Assembly (NCBI GenBank): GCA_023053575.1
Contig: JAKZAP010000004.1
Coordinates: 18,301,624 to 18,365,623, forward strand
Length of the DNA: 64,000 nt
Source: Branchinecta lynchi
Lineage: Eukaryota > Arthropoda > Branchiopoda > Anostraca > Branchinectidae
Direction: 5' to 3'
Part shown: positions 24,401-37,500 of the stretch, in pieces
Position numbering within the stretch: the stretch's first letter is position 1
Layout: the number at the start of each line of letters is the position of its first letter
Made by a program: the position numbers and the translations under genes
Notes under the pieces: generated by a model
Told to the model about the DNA's origin: nothing
Databases searched by the model: none
The model's input: only the letters and a program-made list of their open reading frames with translations

Positions 24401-26449
24401 AACATAACCTTCAGTGTTTCATGATTCACGACTACTGTATACATTTTGTGTCATGGTGTTAGTAGGGTTTTAAAGAATATTTAGTTTTATATTTAGTTCG
24501 TTTCAAGATTTGTTTTTCTGTTACTCCGCTATATTCAATAAGAGAGTTAGAAACATAAATGATTTTTATTAATATTAGTGTAAAGGCTGCAGTCTCGACA
24601 GGAAATACCCCTAGGCCACGCATCTCTATATGACTGTTCCCGCGGGTTAATAACTCTCAGATGATACCACATTCATTATGGTCGAAGAATAAACAACCAG
24701 ATATAATCGAAAATGACAGTATCCGCTGCATCGCCACACCATCTTCAGTTGAACAAATTTACAAAAGCCTTATGAGAATCAGTAAGCCGCGCAGCGGAGA
24801 AGAAAAGAGACTTTCAAGATGGCTGACAAGACAAAAGAGACATAATTCGACATGCGTCAACCTGTCATCTATTATGATGTTTATGTAAAGCTAGACGCTG
24901 AACAGTTCGTCCGGACAGATGAGCTCAAGCGACTTGAGCATCCCCATGAGCGTTTCAAATTGATTTTTAGTGAAATGTACTGCAAAGTTAAAAGTTTGTC
25001 AGCCTTTGACAAGCTTGGCTTGCTATAGCCTACTCAGATTTACAAATTCAGAGGCAAACTTCTGCCTAGCCAAACTATCGAGCTGCATAAGACCCCAAAA
25101 TCAGAAGGAGCCCCCGAGTCGAAGTGGTTAATATAAAAATTAGAATATGTAAAAAGGTACAGTTGATTTTCATTTTCAAGTCTGCTTAGGCCTACCTATT
25201 TTCTAAAATCAACATTAAACACAAAAAGGATAAAGGTTTTCTTGCTAACTTACCATAAAGGGGGCTCCGACGTCTTACGCCATGGTCTCTACTTAATATA
25301 TCTTGTTAAATTACAATCAGCACCACGGCTACTTAATAATGCCATCACAAACCCAAAGGCCGTGGAAAATAATTGTTCCCTCCATATATTATCGTCCTTA
25401 TTTGTAGAGAGAGCCCCAGGTAGAGACAAAAGTAAACAGGTGTCTTTTAATCTACTAAAAACTGGAAGTTCCCCTCGTCTTTCGCCTACCATCTGGTGTC
25501 CTGGTCAGCGTTTCTTTAGGAGGTTTAGGAGAGAGGAAATCGCTCTTTAACTCGGTATAAACTCGGCTACTGAAGGAAATCCAGGTGTTATAGTAGCTTC
25601 TAATCAACTCTCTTACCCAGTCGCAGATCCCTTTTTATCCAGAAAATCTGGAAATATCAACCCAAACGACATTCGATTCTTCATCGTTTCCACCAAGACA
25701 TTGTTCAGACGGGAAGACCGGTTTTAAGATATGCTTCGCTGTTCTCATTAAAGTCTAAATGTCGAAAACACAATTAGAAGGTGGTGTTAATTTTATGAAG
25801 TATTTGGGGCATGGAATACCCCCGATATGGGTTCTTCCACTCTGGCCTGGAGTAGCCTAACGATTTTTGAGAACTAATCGCAGAATTTTGCATATAGGAT
25901 CCAACTCGAACACCAAGAAATGTAACACCCCTCGAGTTTACTCTGTGGCAGGCCTGTTCTTACTTCGGGAGCATTCTAAACGACCTCTTTATCTATCACC
26001 GACTCATCTGAGGAATGATCATTCATGCAACTTGGATCATTTTACTATAATTACCGTCAGGAAGCCACTTACGAACTCCGGAGAGCAGTGGCGAGACACT
26101 GCATCTTGAAACTCAGAAATGTGCAAATCCGTAATCCCTTCGGATACTCTATATCAATCAGCAAGAGCAACAAGACTAGTAATAGGAGACCAGCTTAATA
26201 ACGCTGCTAATATGATGAAGGGAGAGCTCTTCAAGAGCTAGGGTGTATTCAACATGTCCTAGCATAGGCTCGTTGCCAATCAACCAGTTGGACAGTGATC
26301 AGATAAACATCTAAGAACATTGGGAGTGGAACACTGACCTGGTGCTGGACACCCTTTCACAATTGCGCAACGCAAGAAGACTATCAGACAACAAATAATG
26401 AATACTCCTGGAGGCCAAGCTGACTGGGAAACGTATACAGCCTGACTAG

Positions 26450-26501
26450 GACCCTTGATACAGGTCAGATAAATTGACCCTTGATACAGGTCAGATAAAT
26501 T
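26450..26501 (+). repeat. 26-bp tandem duplication (also 39199-39250)
   Basis: GACCCTTGATACAGGTCAGA with trailing TAAATT occurs twice back to back and is present in both copies of the large block. No function is evident. Confidence 0.85.
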
Positions 26502-28299
26502 AAGTTATATTATTTTTGTTAGATTTATAGGGTACGTAGTTGTTGTAATTATAGTAAAATTTTTAACAAGCACTACATGCTCGAATTGTTTTTCTCCACA
26601 GTGCTTGTGTCATCTCTTTGTATTTTTGTGTAAAATTAGAAAAACTTGAACTGAACTTGACCCAAATATCGCATCCTAAGCATGTTTGAATACAACAAAG
26701 AATGAGCCTGAAGGCCGTAGGATATAATCGGGGGTCCGCTGACTACTCACTCGAATTACTCGCGTTCATCCCGTGCCTCATTCAACTGATGTGACAATTC
26801 CTTCTGACACAGGGTTTTCTGGATTCTTGAGTTGCATGCCAGGCCGACGGTATGGCTAGATCAAGCCATTCCAATGTAACGTAATAATCATGGTATCTTC
26901 TGGGAACATAACGAAACTGATTTTCAGCAGTTCTTGCATCCCCACTGGGCAACGGAGAAAAGTTACAACTAAAACCCATTGTGCTTTTAGATACTACTTT
27001 GACAAATGTCGAGACATGGCTTACATTAAGAGTGAGCCATCTTTTCCTGTTATAATCCAGGTGAAAAATTCTTTGCCAGGAAAAACGAAACGAAATTCCG
27101 AATAACTTTCTTCCTATTAAAATACAAATACCCCTACATCAAATAAAACGCCACTAACCATCGTTCCTTTCTAAGACGCTTGCACGCCATCTAAAGAGCT
27201 CGACGTGCACTAACCAACAAGAATAGACGTTCAAAACTGACGGCAGATGGCGAAGCCTGCTAATTTGGCCGCCTGTTTCTTTACATTTCGAATTAAATCG
27301 GGGTTAAACAAGTGAAACTGGAGAAGTGGTAATCAACGTGATACGATAGATTGGAAATTTCGCAGAGGTAGACTAGAAATTTCAATGGGCACTAACTGCT
27401 GCGTGAAATCGCACCGCGCTTCCAAATCAAATTTGGAATACCAAATTCTCGAAAACTGTGCAAAAAGAAACGTGTTGGAGATTAGTTGAGGCAGAATAAT
27501 TCTGACAATATGAGTTGCCATTTTGGAATACTGAGTTCTGGAACAAAATCAGCTTCAGAAATTAGTTTATCTCTAAACAACCTGCTTTCCTGTGTGCGTA
27601 AAGGGCAAATTTTAATTAGTTACACACAAATTATGTAACTAGCGCTTTAAAGGGATTTCCCTTACTTGAATTTGCATTCCCTGGGCTGTTCAAATTCAAC
27701 TGGGAAGATTAATTCTATACAGACTACTCCTGGTTTTCTAAAAAGATGGGTGGTAATTCGCCGGGCGCAAGAATTAAACTGGTTCCTTCAGTCCTTCATG
27801 GAATCGGCCTGATAAATAACTATTAGCAGCGCATTAAAAAGCAGAACAAGGAAAAAGGTACCTTGAGGAAAGTTACGCTACAGCGAGCTGAAGATCCATG
27901 ACACGCGATACGCTTTATCAGGAACAAGGCTGGCCGTGAATTTGGTTTTCAACAAAAATACTTCGACTGACGCCACATATGTCACGAGCTTGGTTGGCTA
28001 TACCATGCAGTTGACAAAAAACAGATACTTTTTGGCGAGAAACCAGTTTCCAGACAAAGCTGAATTCCCGATTTATACTTCAGTTGCTGCGTCGAATCTT
28101 CTGGTTATCTTCTTTCTGAGAAATGCTACTGGCTATAGGCTGTACAATTTAGAAAGAATATTTTACTCTCCACAATCCAAGACAACACCGAGAGAGTTGT
28201 ATGTTAGGTTTAGGTCAGGTTTAGGTTTACCAGCACAGACTCTGAAGCATTGGTTCCAGTTCCAAACAAATTCATTACCTCGCCGGTTTAGAAAAAGGT

Positions 28300-28690
28300 C
28301 GTGTCTCAGATGTCTCATTTCAAGTCCGGACAGGATCCGACGAATCGGGGGGGGGGGGGGGGGGGGGGTCGGAGGGGAGAACCGGAAATTGTGTGAAACT
28401 CTCAGAGTGGAGCGATCGGGATGAAACTTGGTGCGAAGGACAAGCACACGCTTTAGATACATCACTGACAGGACTGGACCGGATTCGAACACAGTGGGGG
28501 CAGGTGGAAGGGGGTTCCGGAATTCTGGCGGTCCGTAGTTAATGTACTTCCAGGTGGACTAGGACGATCTCAGGGACCCGACCAGATTAACTTGGAAATA
28601 GTTGCTTGACCGACCTAGCTATCGCGGGGGGAGGGGGGGACGGCAGAATAAGGAAATTAGTAGCATGCATAACTTTCGAATGGATTATCG
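28300..28690 (-). repeat. Inverted fragment of the 135-bp satellite family
   Basis: Reverse-complemented, this carries ACCAAGTTTCATCCCGATC, ATTTCCGG and GGATCC...TCCGGAC blocks like those of 49874-52838, plus a long G run at 28348-28369. It lies in the opposite orientation to the large arrays. The same fragment is at about 41048-41440 in copy B. Confidence 0.75.
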
Positions 28691-29344
28691 GATCTTAAAG
28701 CACAATAGACACTTCTAATGCTTACTTTGTATTATATGCTTCACAAATAAACATTTCCGACTTCCTTTAGAAGGCGCTACGAAAATCGGTCGTTTTTTTG
28801 TTATCCCTTGTCTTTACCTCTCTGCGGCATTTCGACGATCCAAATCTTAGTAGCTGGGATATCGTGGCAGGAAATTCAAAAACTCCCAGCAATGCTTGAT
28901 AGAAAAGGATATATTTGAGATGTCACCAAAGGTCAAGCCGCAGATGCAGTTTACCTGATTGTTCTAGTGTTTCATCAGAAGTTCCATGGCTTAAAATGCC
29001 TATTAAAAGTTTTTCTTTGTGGAATAGTGTTGTGAAGCTTGATTAACTTGCTTTATAAAATGTACCAGAATATGCAATAAGCTTATAAAAAATAACATAG
29101 CAACAAAAAACATTTAAAAACAAATAAGCTATTAAAATCTGAATTATACAAGCTGATTTATGCATAAAATAAAGATCTACTAAGTATTATAAGAAACATC
29201 ACTTTTATCTTTGTCCAAGCTAGTAAATTGAGCATGTACTGGCCCAAAAAAATTATGCTTTGAAATATCACAGAGAGGAAACTGTTGAAAAAGCTGGTGA
29301 TCTAGGGGGTAAGCATTGTTCCTAGGTTGTTACAGAGTGGGATT

Positions 29345-29605
29345 GGGGTAGTTTGATGTGCCCATTGGACTTTAACGAAACTTGGGGTCGGGGGGTCGGA
29401 GGGGAGAACCGGACATCTTGTGACACGCATAGAGTGGAGCGATCAGGATCAAACTTGGTGGGAAATACAGGCACAAGTCTTAGGTGCATCAGTGACAGAA
29501 TCAGACCGTATTCGGGTACCGAGGGGGGGGGGGGAGAGAGAGCTGTAGGGGGTGTCCGGAATTCCGGTGATCGTGAGTTAAGGTACTTCCCGATGTGCTA
29601 GGACG
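29345..29605 (-). repeat. Second inverted satellite fragment
   Basis: Contains the same GGAGGGGAGAACCGGA, AGAGTGGAGCGATCAGGATC and AAACTTGGTG blocks as 28380-28440, and a G run at 29522-29532. It is separated from the first fragment by about 650 bp of AT-rich DNA. Mirrored at 42095-42355. Confidence 0.7.
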
Positions 29606-30258
29606 ATAAAACTATGCTGGAGCATCAGAGACTAGACATCATTGGGTTAGACATCGTCACTCTCCGATCCGACCATCCCTTAAAGAACTCATCTTAACCG
29701 CAAAGTACAAAAAATACTTTCAAGCAAAATTTACTTTTTCACGATTGCCATGAGCCCGTGATCCCTTTTGCCTCAAGGCTTTTGCTTAGAACTTAATTTT
29801 TAGCACCCTTAAAGTGCGCATCTCAAACGAACAGTAAAAAAAAAAAAAACTTTTTACCATCACTTCCATGCTCTGACCCAGCCTAGCAAGTTTGGCGCAT
29901 CTTAACGCAAAAGGGAAAAAACAAAAATACATTTGACCATCACTTCCATCTGACCCAGCCTTGCAAGTGCCATATGAGCTTCCAGCTCTTGTTTACTTTT
30001 CTCCAACTTTAACCGTGTTACCCTACTGATAATAGGATAGTAATATAATGGTTGATTGATGGATAACCCGTAGACAATACTGAAGAGACGTCTAACACCG
30101 AATGACCGAATCAAGGAAGAAAATGTATGGTTGAATATTGCTGACTGTGATAGCAGGAGCCTGCGCTAGCAGGCTATAGTAGTTTAAATGCATATCTTAT
30201 ACCACAAGGACCAAGGCATATCCAAAACCCAGTGACATAACTCAAGGATATTAAGAAC

Positions 30259-30585
30259 CAGGGTCGTCACGACTGTGGGGGGGGGGCACCCCCCAATGTT
30301 GTCGGCCAGTCGGTAAAAAATAACCGAGGTTCGCGACGCGATTGTTCGTCAAAACAGTTGCTTTTTTTTTATGAAAACAGTCTGTTTTTCTGAAAATCGG
30401 TCGATTTTTTGTCAAAACAGTCGGTTTTACTGAAAATCAGTCGCCTTTTTTTTTCAAAACTGTCGTTTTTTTTCTTGAAAACAGTCATTTTTCTGCAAAA
30501 ACAGTCGGTAAAAATTACCAGCCAGTCGGTAAATGCCTTTCCCGTCCCCCCCCACCCCCAAACATTTTGACTAGTAACGCCTCTG
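30259..30585. mobile_element. hAT-like MITE with an internal CAGTCG minisatellite, copy A
   Basis: Imperfect termini CAGGGTCGTCAC and the inverse of CAGAGGCGTTAC are flanked by 8-bp duplications TTAAGAAC (30251-30258) and TTAAGGAC (30586-30593), with one mismatch. The interior is a degenerate array of about 15-30 bp units of type AAAACAGTCGGTTTTTCTG, bounded by GCCAGTCGGTAAA blocks and G/C runs. No transposase. Confidence 0.75.
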
Positions 30586-31203
30586 TTAAGGACTACACAT
30601 TGCCGTCTATTACCAAACGACCAAATCAGGAAAGAACTTTTGCAGTTAACTATTCCCTCTACTCTATAAACTGTATACCGGATAAGTTAAGTGAGAAACC
30701 CCCGTAAGTTTGATAGGCAAAAAGCATTCCACAGACCTCCACGCTCGCATTGGACGCATTGTCTCGCCGGAACTCCACCAGCTAAATTGTATTAAAGCGG
30801 ACAAAGTTTACAACGTCTCTCGTAGGCGATAGTCCATTAAAACGTGAGAAATCGCAGACCATACAACTTAAGCTTCACATATTTATGACAACCCGTCCTT
30901 TGTTCCCAGACCATAAGGGTACAATAAAATCATCTACTGACCATCGAATGGGTCTGTCAATCCTAGATGGCGGGAATTTCGAATTTTTGCATAATCATAA
31001 CTGGGACTCCCATGGAGATTCATAAGGATTGGGTTGAGCTATTTTAAAAATGCATGTGAAAATACCGGGAGTCCGAACCAAAGAATATTGGAAATGTGCA
31101 TATTCCGTCGGTCGTAGACGAAATTACTCTGAAGGCTGCAATAAATTGTCAGTGAATATAATCAAGGTACCCAAATAATCCTCAAACAAATAATTGTTAA
31201 CAA

Positions 31204-33426
31204 AACAAGAGCTACGAGCTTATATGGCACTTGTTACGAGTAGGCAGAACAAGAAAGTAGATGAGAACGTCACAAAATACACACGCCATCCAAAAATGCG
31301 GTTCGGAATTCGGAAATAGAATATTTAGTTTCAACCACTTCTGAGCAGTTCCAGCATCGTCTCGATTATATCTGTAGCAAATACACATGACTGTTCAAAC
31401 TTCCAAGTTTCAGCCGAATAAATCCACTCGTTTGATCCCTAGACTTGCTACATGATTTCCGGTACTCCCTCTATATCCCCCTACCTTGGCCGAATCTGGT
31501 TCGGACTAAAAAATGGACCATCTAAAGCATCTTTTTTTTATACCATCTATCAAATAAGTCATCTAGGCTAGGGTATTATTATGCTCTCTCTAGAACCCAC
31601 CCCCCTACCTTGGGCGAATCCGGCCCGGACGCCAAATAACAAATCTAGGCCGCGTAAACCCGGCACTGTCGAACTTGCATCTCATTCGGTCCATTTGTTT
31701 GGTTTTTGCGCATGTCAAAAGTTTCCGTCCCCCCCCCCGCCCAATTCCCCCAACCGTGGTCGCATATCCTTCGACCGGATATTTTAGACGTCGAGGCCAT
31801 CGGTTCTGATCACCCACTAAGTTTCACTCGAATCAGAACACTCGTTCGCAATTTATAGAAGTCAATTTCCATATTTGTCTTCCCCTCGCTCCCCAAAAAT
31901 GCTCGGATCTAGGAACGGAAGTTTCCGGGTGTACGTTGGGTCAGGTTCTTAAGTTAATTAAGTCGGGTCGCTAATATGCCTGCAAAGTTTCGTTGTCTTA
32001 GTACATCTGGAACTATTCTAACTCGCGACTACCGGAATTCCAGGAAACCCCCTCCAACTCCCCCACATAGCCCCGAAACCGCCTGGCTCCGTCAATTTCG
32101 TATCTAGGCCTAATGCTTATTCTCTCCATTAAGTTCCGTCCCAATCCCTCTGTTTTTAGCGTATCTTGACTTTTCCGGTCCCCCCCCCCATCCCCCACAG
32201 GTATCGGACCCGACCCGGACTTGACACTGAACCTCCGAGGCGATAGCTCTTTGCACCAGACAAGTTTCATTCAAATCCGATCAGCCGTTAAAAAAGTTAT
32301 GCACGCCACTAGATTCCGGACTCCCCATCCATCCACTCCCCCCACCGATGGTCGAATCGAGGAAATGGCTTTTCTCAAGTCAATCTCGTTCGGATCCCTG
32401 ACATACCTGCCAAGTTTCATCGCCCTAGCACATCAGGAAGTCTGTCGAACTCGCGGGATCGCTAGAAATCCGGACCCCCCAGCCAAATTCCCCCACAGTG
32501 CCCGGATCCGGTCCGGTTTATGTCAATAACTGTATCTAGGACTTATGCTTGTTCTTCCCACCAAGTTTAATCCCGATCCCTCCATTCTAAGCGTTTCTCA
32601 AGATTTCCCGGTTCCCGTCCTCCAGCTCCCCCCAGTGTCATCGGATCCGGCCCGGACTTACAGTGGGACGTCTTAGACACGAGGTCATTCCTAAATACCA
32701 ACTTTCATCAAGATCCGATCACTCGTTCGCAAGTTAAGAATACCCTCAAATTTTGGCTTCCCCCCCTCCCCCCCCCCCCCCCCGATGGTCGGATCGGAGG
32801 GAAGTGACTATTTCCTATTTGATCTGGTCGGGTCCCTGACATGCCTGCCAATTTTCATCGTCCCAGCACATCAGGAAGCACCGAACTCGCGGGGATCACT
32901 AGAAATTCGGACTTCTCCCCCCCCCCCCAACTCCGCCCAAAGTGAGCGGATCCGTTCCGGTTATATTAGTCACGTATCTAGGACTTGTGCTTGTACTTTC
33001 CACCAAGTTTCGTCCTTATCTCTCCACTCTAAGTGTTTTCCAAGATTTCCGGTTTGCCCCTCCAACTCCCCCCAATGTCACCGGATCCGGGTCTGTATTT
33101 AAAATGGAGCATCTGAGGACACGCGTTTCCTTCTACATATCAAGTTTCATTAAGATCCGATCACGCCGTTCGTAAGCTAAAAATATCTAATTTTTCCTAA
33201 TTTTTCCGGATTCCCCCCTCCCTCCACCTCCCCTCCAGATGGTCGGATCCGGGAAGCGACTATTTCTAATTTAATCTGGTCCAGTCCCTGATGTGCCTGC
33301 CAAGGTTTCATCGTTCTAGCTTATCTGGAAGTGCCCAAACTAGCAAAACCGGGACCGACAGCCCGACTGACGGACAGAAATTACAATCGCTATATGGCAC
33401 TTGGCCGAAGGGCAAGTGCCATAAAA
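31204..33426 (+). mobile_element. Satellite-bearing non-autonomous element, copy in block A
   Basis: Starts AACAAGAGCTACGAGCT followed by TATGGCACTTG, and ends in a hairpin TATGGCACTTG...CAAGTGCCATA preceded by a GACGGACAG tract. The interior consists of diverged units of about 135 bp with CCAAGTTTCATC and GGATCC motifs and C-rich stretches. It shows apparent open frames rich in Pro and Ser, but these are by-products of the repeat. Copies lie at 43958-46154 (block B) and 49874-52838. The class is unassigned. Confidence 0.7.
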
Positions 33427-34133
33427 ACCCTTTACCGTAAGTTCCATATTCACTTGATTGTGGTATTCATTCTTTTCGTCCCGGTTCCGCCTTAAAATAC
33501 GAGTATTAAATAAAAGATGATAAATCTATTTTTAGTTGATGAAAAATCAGAAAGAAGATGAAAATCTATTTTCGCCTTAAAGAACACCTTAATGAAGAGT
33601 ACCAAGTATCATCACTATCTGTATGACTTCTCGTTAACATTGCCTGCAGAAAAACCCAATCCAAATACGAAACAGTGTTTCCCAGCTATGATTTTTGATC
33701 CATTTTGCATCTGTCCTTATTTCAGTACCGAAAATTTTTAGAAATTGAACAAATGTCTCCAATCAAACCTTCTTCTAGAATATTTATTAACCAGTTAAGC
33801 CCAAACGTATATCTAGAAGAAAGTCCAATACGATCCGGCCAGCGCTGTACAAGATTTGAACGAATTGCGCTTTTTGTCTTGGATTCTGCATGTGCAAACC
33901 TCCAGAAATGAACATCCCTATTTTGAAAACGTCACGCTCAAAAGAAGAATTCTCTCCGTGGCCATGTCTGTAAATGCATTGTCCTTGGTGTGTTCAAGTA
34001 CGGTTTCACTGCTCAGGTGTGCTTTAACAGACGAGTATTAAATAAAAGATGAAATCTATTTCAGTATCTACTGCACTTTGATAATAAGATAAGCTTATTT
34101 AGATAAGCAAGTCTAAAAAAAATGTGTAGCCTG

Positions 34134-34400
34134 CAATTTAGGTCATAACATACTACTGATTGATTTTTTTACGATACGATTAGACTGATTATATGAATTC
34201 TGAAATGATTTTGAATAGTGTTGTTTTGCATCAGTCATCTTATATTCAAACAATGTTTACAACGGATACGTCAGCTACGATTCTTCGTCAGCGATATTTC
34301 GGGCCTTCTTGGCAAGGGTCCTCTTCAGGCTGTCAATCTTCTGGGGTCAACGTCAGGGAAGGAAACAAACCTGTAATAATACTCCACCAATGTGAAGTGC
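34134..34400 (+). repeat. Left palindrome arm truncated by the assembly gap
   Basis: Corresponds to 46857-47105 of copy B. The contig runs through the whole left arm and stops about 20 bp into the loop. At several sites where the two arms differ (GAATAG, CAATGTT, CTTCGTCAG) this sequence carries the right-arm base. Confidence 0.85.
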
Positions 34401-34500
34401 NNNNNNNNNNNNNNNNNNNNNNNNNNNNNNNNNNNNNNNNNNNNNNNNNNNNNNNNNNNNNNNNNNNNNNNNNNNNNNNNNNNNNNNNNNNNNNNNNNNN
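34401..34500. other. Assembly gap (100 N)
   Basis: Exactly 100 Ns, the conventional length for a gap of unknown size, separate two contigs that share a 12.6-kb end overlap. Confidence 0.99.
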
Positions 34501-37500
34501 TCGGACAATGGGAATCCCCTCGGGAACCCCAGCTTCCGGTACCGACGGTTAAAGGCTATTGGATATTCTCATTGTGCAAGTGTAGCCTATCAGACTATTA
34601 CATATAAGCCCATGAGAAAACATCCCTGTACGTCTGACTAACCCTTGTCGCATCCTTGCATGTCGTACAAACTTTCTGACAGATCCTATTTTACGCTATT
34701 GGATCTGAATGGACGGAATGTTCGGAGACATAGAGGAAGCCAACTGCAAGGGATTTCAAGTTCCACTGACAACTCGTCGAGACTGACAATCATGTTCTCA
34801 TTAACATCGTAAGTTCGACAAGACTTTCGACAAGAGTAGTTACAAGATCCCTATCCACTTCTTTATATTCTACTCCTCTAACCGAATTATGCAATCAACG
34901 GTAAACAGAACTGATAAGAAAAAAGGATTTCTTGAAGAGAGACTCAAAACACGTCGGTTCTGCTTAAAACCCGCATCCTTTTCCTTTCACAAAAAATGTC
35001 ATAAACCCTAAACAATCACATGTGGATAACTGCTCTGCTCACCACCCGGACGCGGTCCGGCGACCGGGCTCCTTACTTTCCTTCAACGACGATGATGAAT
35101 CATCATTTAACAATATGCTACGTAACGCCTGTGATTTTCAACTGTCAGAGTTCATCCTAATGAATATTTTAAATTTCTCTCTTAAATTGTACTTCTATTC
35201 TTGCTTGAAACCTTTTGCTATGTGGAAAAAGAATGTTCCACGTTTGAAATCTTGGGCGGCAATGATGGTGACCCGAGGGTTGGTTTGTCTCAAGCAGAAG
35301 CTGCAAACTGCAAGTCTGGAGACGGAGTTCAAACAACTGCAAAACTTCGAGGAGCTTCAGTAGCAATGACAGAACAGACGATCTTTGAACATAGCTGACA
35401 TCAGAATTCAAGCGAAGTTCATGTTATTCTGATGATTATATCCTTTAGAAGGGATTGCAGCACCTTGTTTCCTACCAGAACGTCGATGCCGCTCTGAGCG
35501 AATAATGCAAATTTGAGCACAAATAATTCTGAACGTGGTGCCTTTTAATTGTTCAGTTGTATCTAAGTTGTTACGCTGCCATGTATACTGAATGTAACTT
35601 AGTTTATTTTTGGTTAGCTATTTCATTTACTTTTTTACACATTCTAGTGTATTTTGACTGAGAATAAACAATAATAATTATCTTTACCTGCTAACACGGC
35701 CGATGGAAGGTAGGCATGACAGGGACATATATTCATTCCAGGAACCCCAATGTGGAGGCAGGCGAGCTCGACAATAATTATAATCGTTGACACCCAGTTT
35801 CGTAATTTAATAAACGTTCCCTTTCTCCCCCTCATCATAAATTGCTACTAGGACATGTAAGCAGCCAACTGCTCCCAGCTGCTTTTATAGAAATGTCATT
35901 CGTCCCTTTCTTGGCTTTAAGGAAGACACTTCAACATGCGGACAAGCCAATGATTTGGAACTATTCCTCAAAAGAACTCCAACACCGCACGTGCTGAACA
36001 GCAGGACTTCGACGCACTATACAATACCCCCCCGACCCATCTGGCAATCAGAGAAGTCAGCCCTGGCAATAAAACTTTAATACCCTGAAATCAGCAAAGG
36101 CAAAATTTTGCTCCACCTTCAAGATGCCCTACCAGATGGTAGTCAAGGGGTTGTCGGGTAGCTTAGATAAACAGCACGTGCGGAGGTCTGGTATTCAGAA
36201 TGGGTGGGGAAACTCAACTTCAGTTTCAGTCGGTGTTGACACACCCCTGCTAAAACCAATATAGATGTTGTCAAGACAAAGTGCACTTAGCGAGGCGACA
36301 GCTCCTTTGTTCCAAACGGTATTTACACTAAACCAAGTTTTCTTTTCTTTTTACGGTGTAACACGAGCATGAGTCCACGCCCATTTGTTCCTTTAAAGCA
36401 CGGATTTCCAGCTTACCGACTTCTCTCCCTCCTCACTGGCCCAGTTCGATACAAATAATCCCGACAAAGCTTTTTACGCACGTTTGGATCAAAGGCCAAT
36501 ACTCCAATCATATTCTAGCAACGAGCTGACAACTAGGCAATGCCTCAACTTCACTATTGCTGGCAATAGAATCCTGTGTTTATTATCATTTTACTTTACG
36601 ATTTTTGCTTCGATTTCATATGAAAAAATTCTTCGTTAATTTGGTCTTTGCTGTGAAAGCCACAAACTGAACAACAAACAACTTTCTCTGTTCTGAACTC
36701 CATTACTGCTTTCCACAGAAAAGTACACATTAATCTGCCACGCTTCTCAAACCGACTGGGATACCTATGATTTAGGAAAGACGGATGAGCCTTCGTAAGT
36801 ATCCAACCCCTCCCTTGAGTTTCTGCGTAAATAGAATGCTACGCTTAAGCACACGAAAAATAAATGTTTAAATTTTCAAGAAATAAAATTTTCTAGAAGT
36901 GCACTATGGTAGCTCTAAACTTAGACAAGAATGTCGGGAAAGCAGTCCAAAGCGATGGAAGAAAAGTAGCAAAGCTGGGAATACTTGCTTGATCGGAGTA
37001 TATGTGTGAGTTACGTCAAGCTACCAGCTAAAGAATGAAATGCTAATAAAATACCCCTATAACTCTACCCACTTGCACAACCGGACCCAAGTCCCACCGA
37101 GACACACCGCACTCCACCTTTGGAATACCTCAAGCATTTTACTCCAACATAACCTTCAGTGTTTCATGATTCACGACTACTGTATACATTTTGTGTCATG
37201 GTGTTAGTAGGGTTTTAAAGAATATTTAGTTTTATATTTAGTTCGTTTCAAGATTTGTTTTTCTGTTACTCCGCTATATTCAATAAGAGAGTTAGAAACA
37301 TAAATGATTTTTTATTAATATTAGTGTAAAGGCTGCAGTCTCGACAGGAAATACCCCTAGGCCACGCATCTCTATATGACTGTTCCCGCGGGTTAATAAC
37401 TCTCAGATGATACCACATTCATTATGGTCGAAGAATAAACAACCAGATATAATCGAAAATGACAGTATCCGCTGCATCGCCACACCATCTTCAGTTGAAC

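Larger units (their letters stand above)
21762..34400 (+). repeat. 12.6-kb duplicated block, copy A (end of first contig)
   Basis: The sequence from TCGGACAATGGGAATCCCC at 21762 to the gap is repeated almost base-for-base from 34501 on. The offset is 12,739 bp at the start and drifts by single-base indels to about 12,754, then back to about 12,724. Between about 32.2 and 34.4 kb copy A has many one-base insertions relative to copy B (for example at 32289, 33114 and 33478), the pattern of a poorly supported contig end. See the findings for why this is probably an assembly artefact. Confidence 0.95.

Noticed and set aside
27936..28424. 162-codon open frame ending in a poly-Gly stretch (repeated at 40685)
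   Set aside because: The Gly run is a G homopolymer in a satellite fragment, and the start lies in unrecognised AT-rich DNA. The two assembly copies end differently because of run length.
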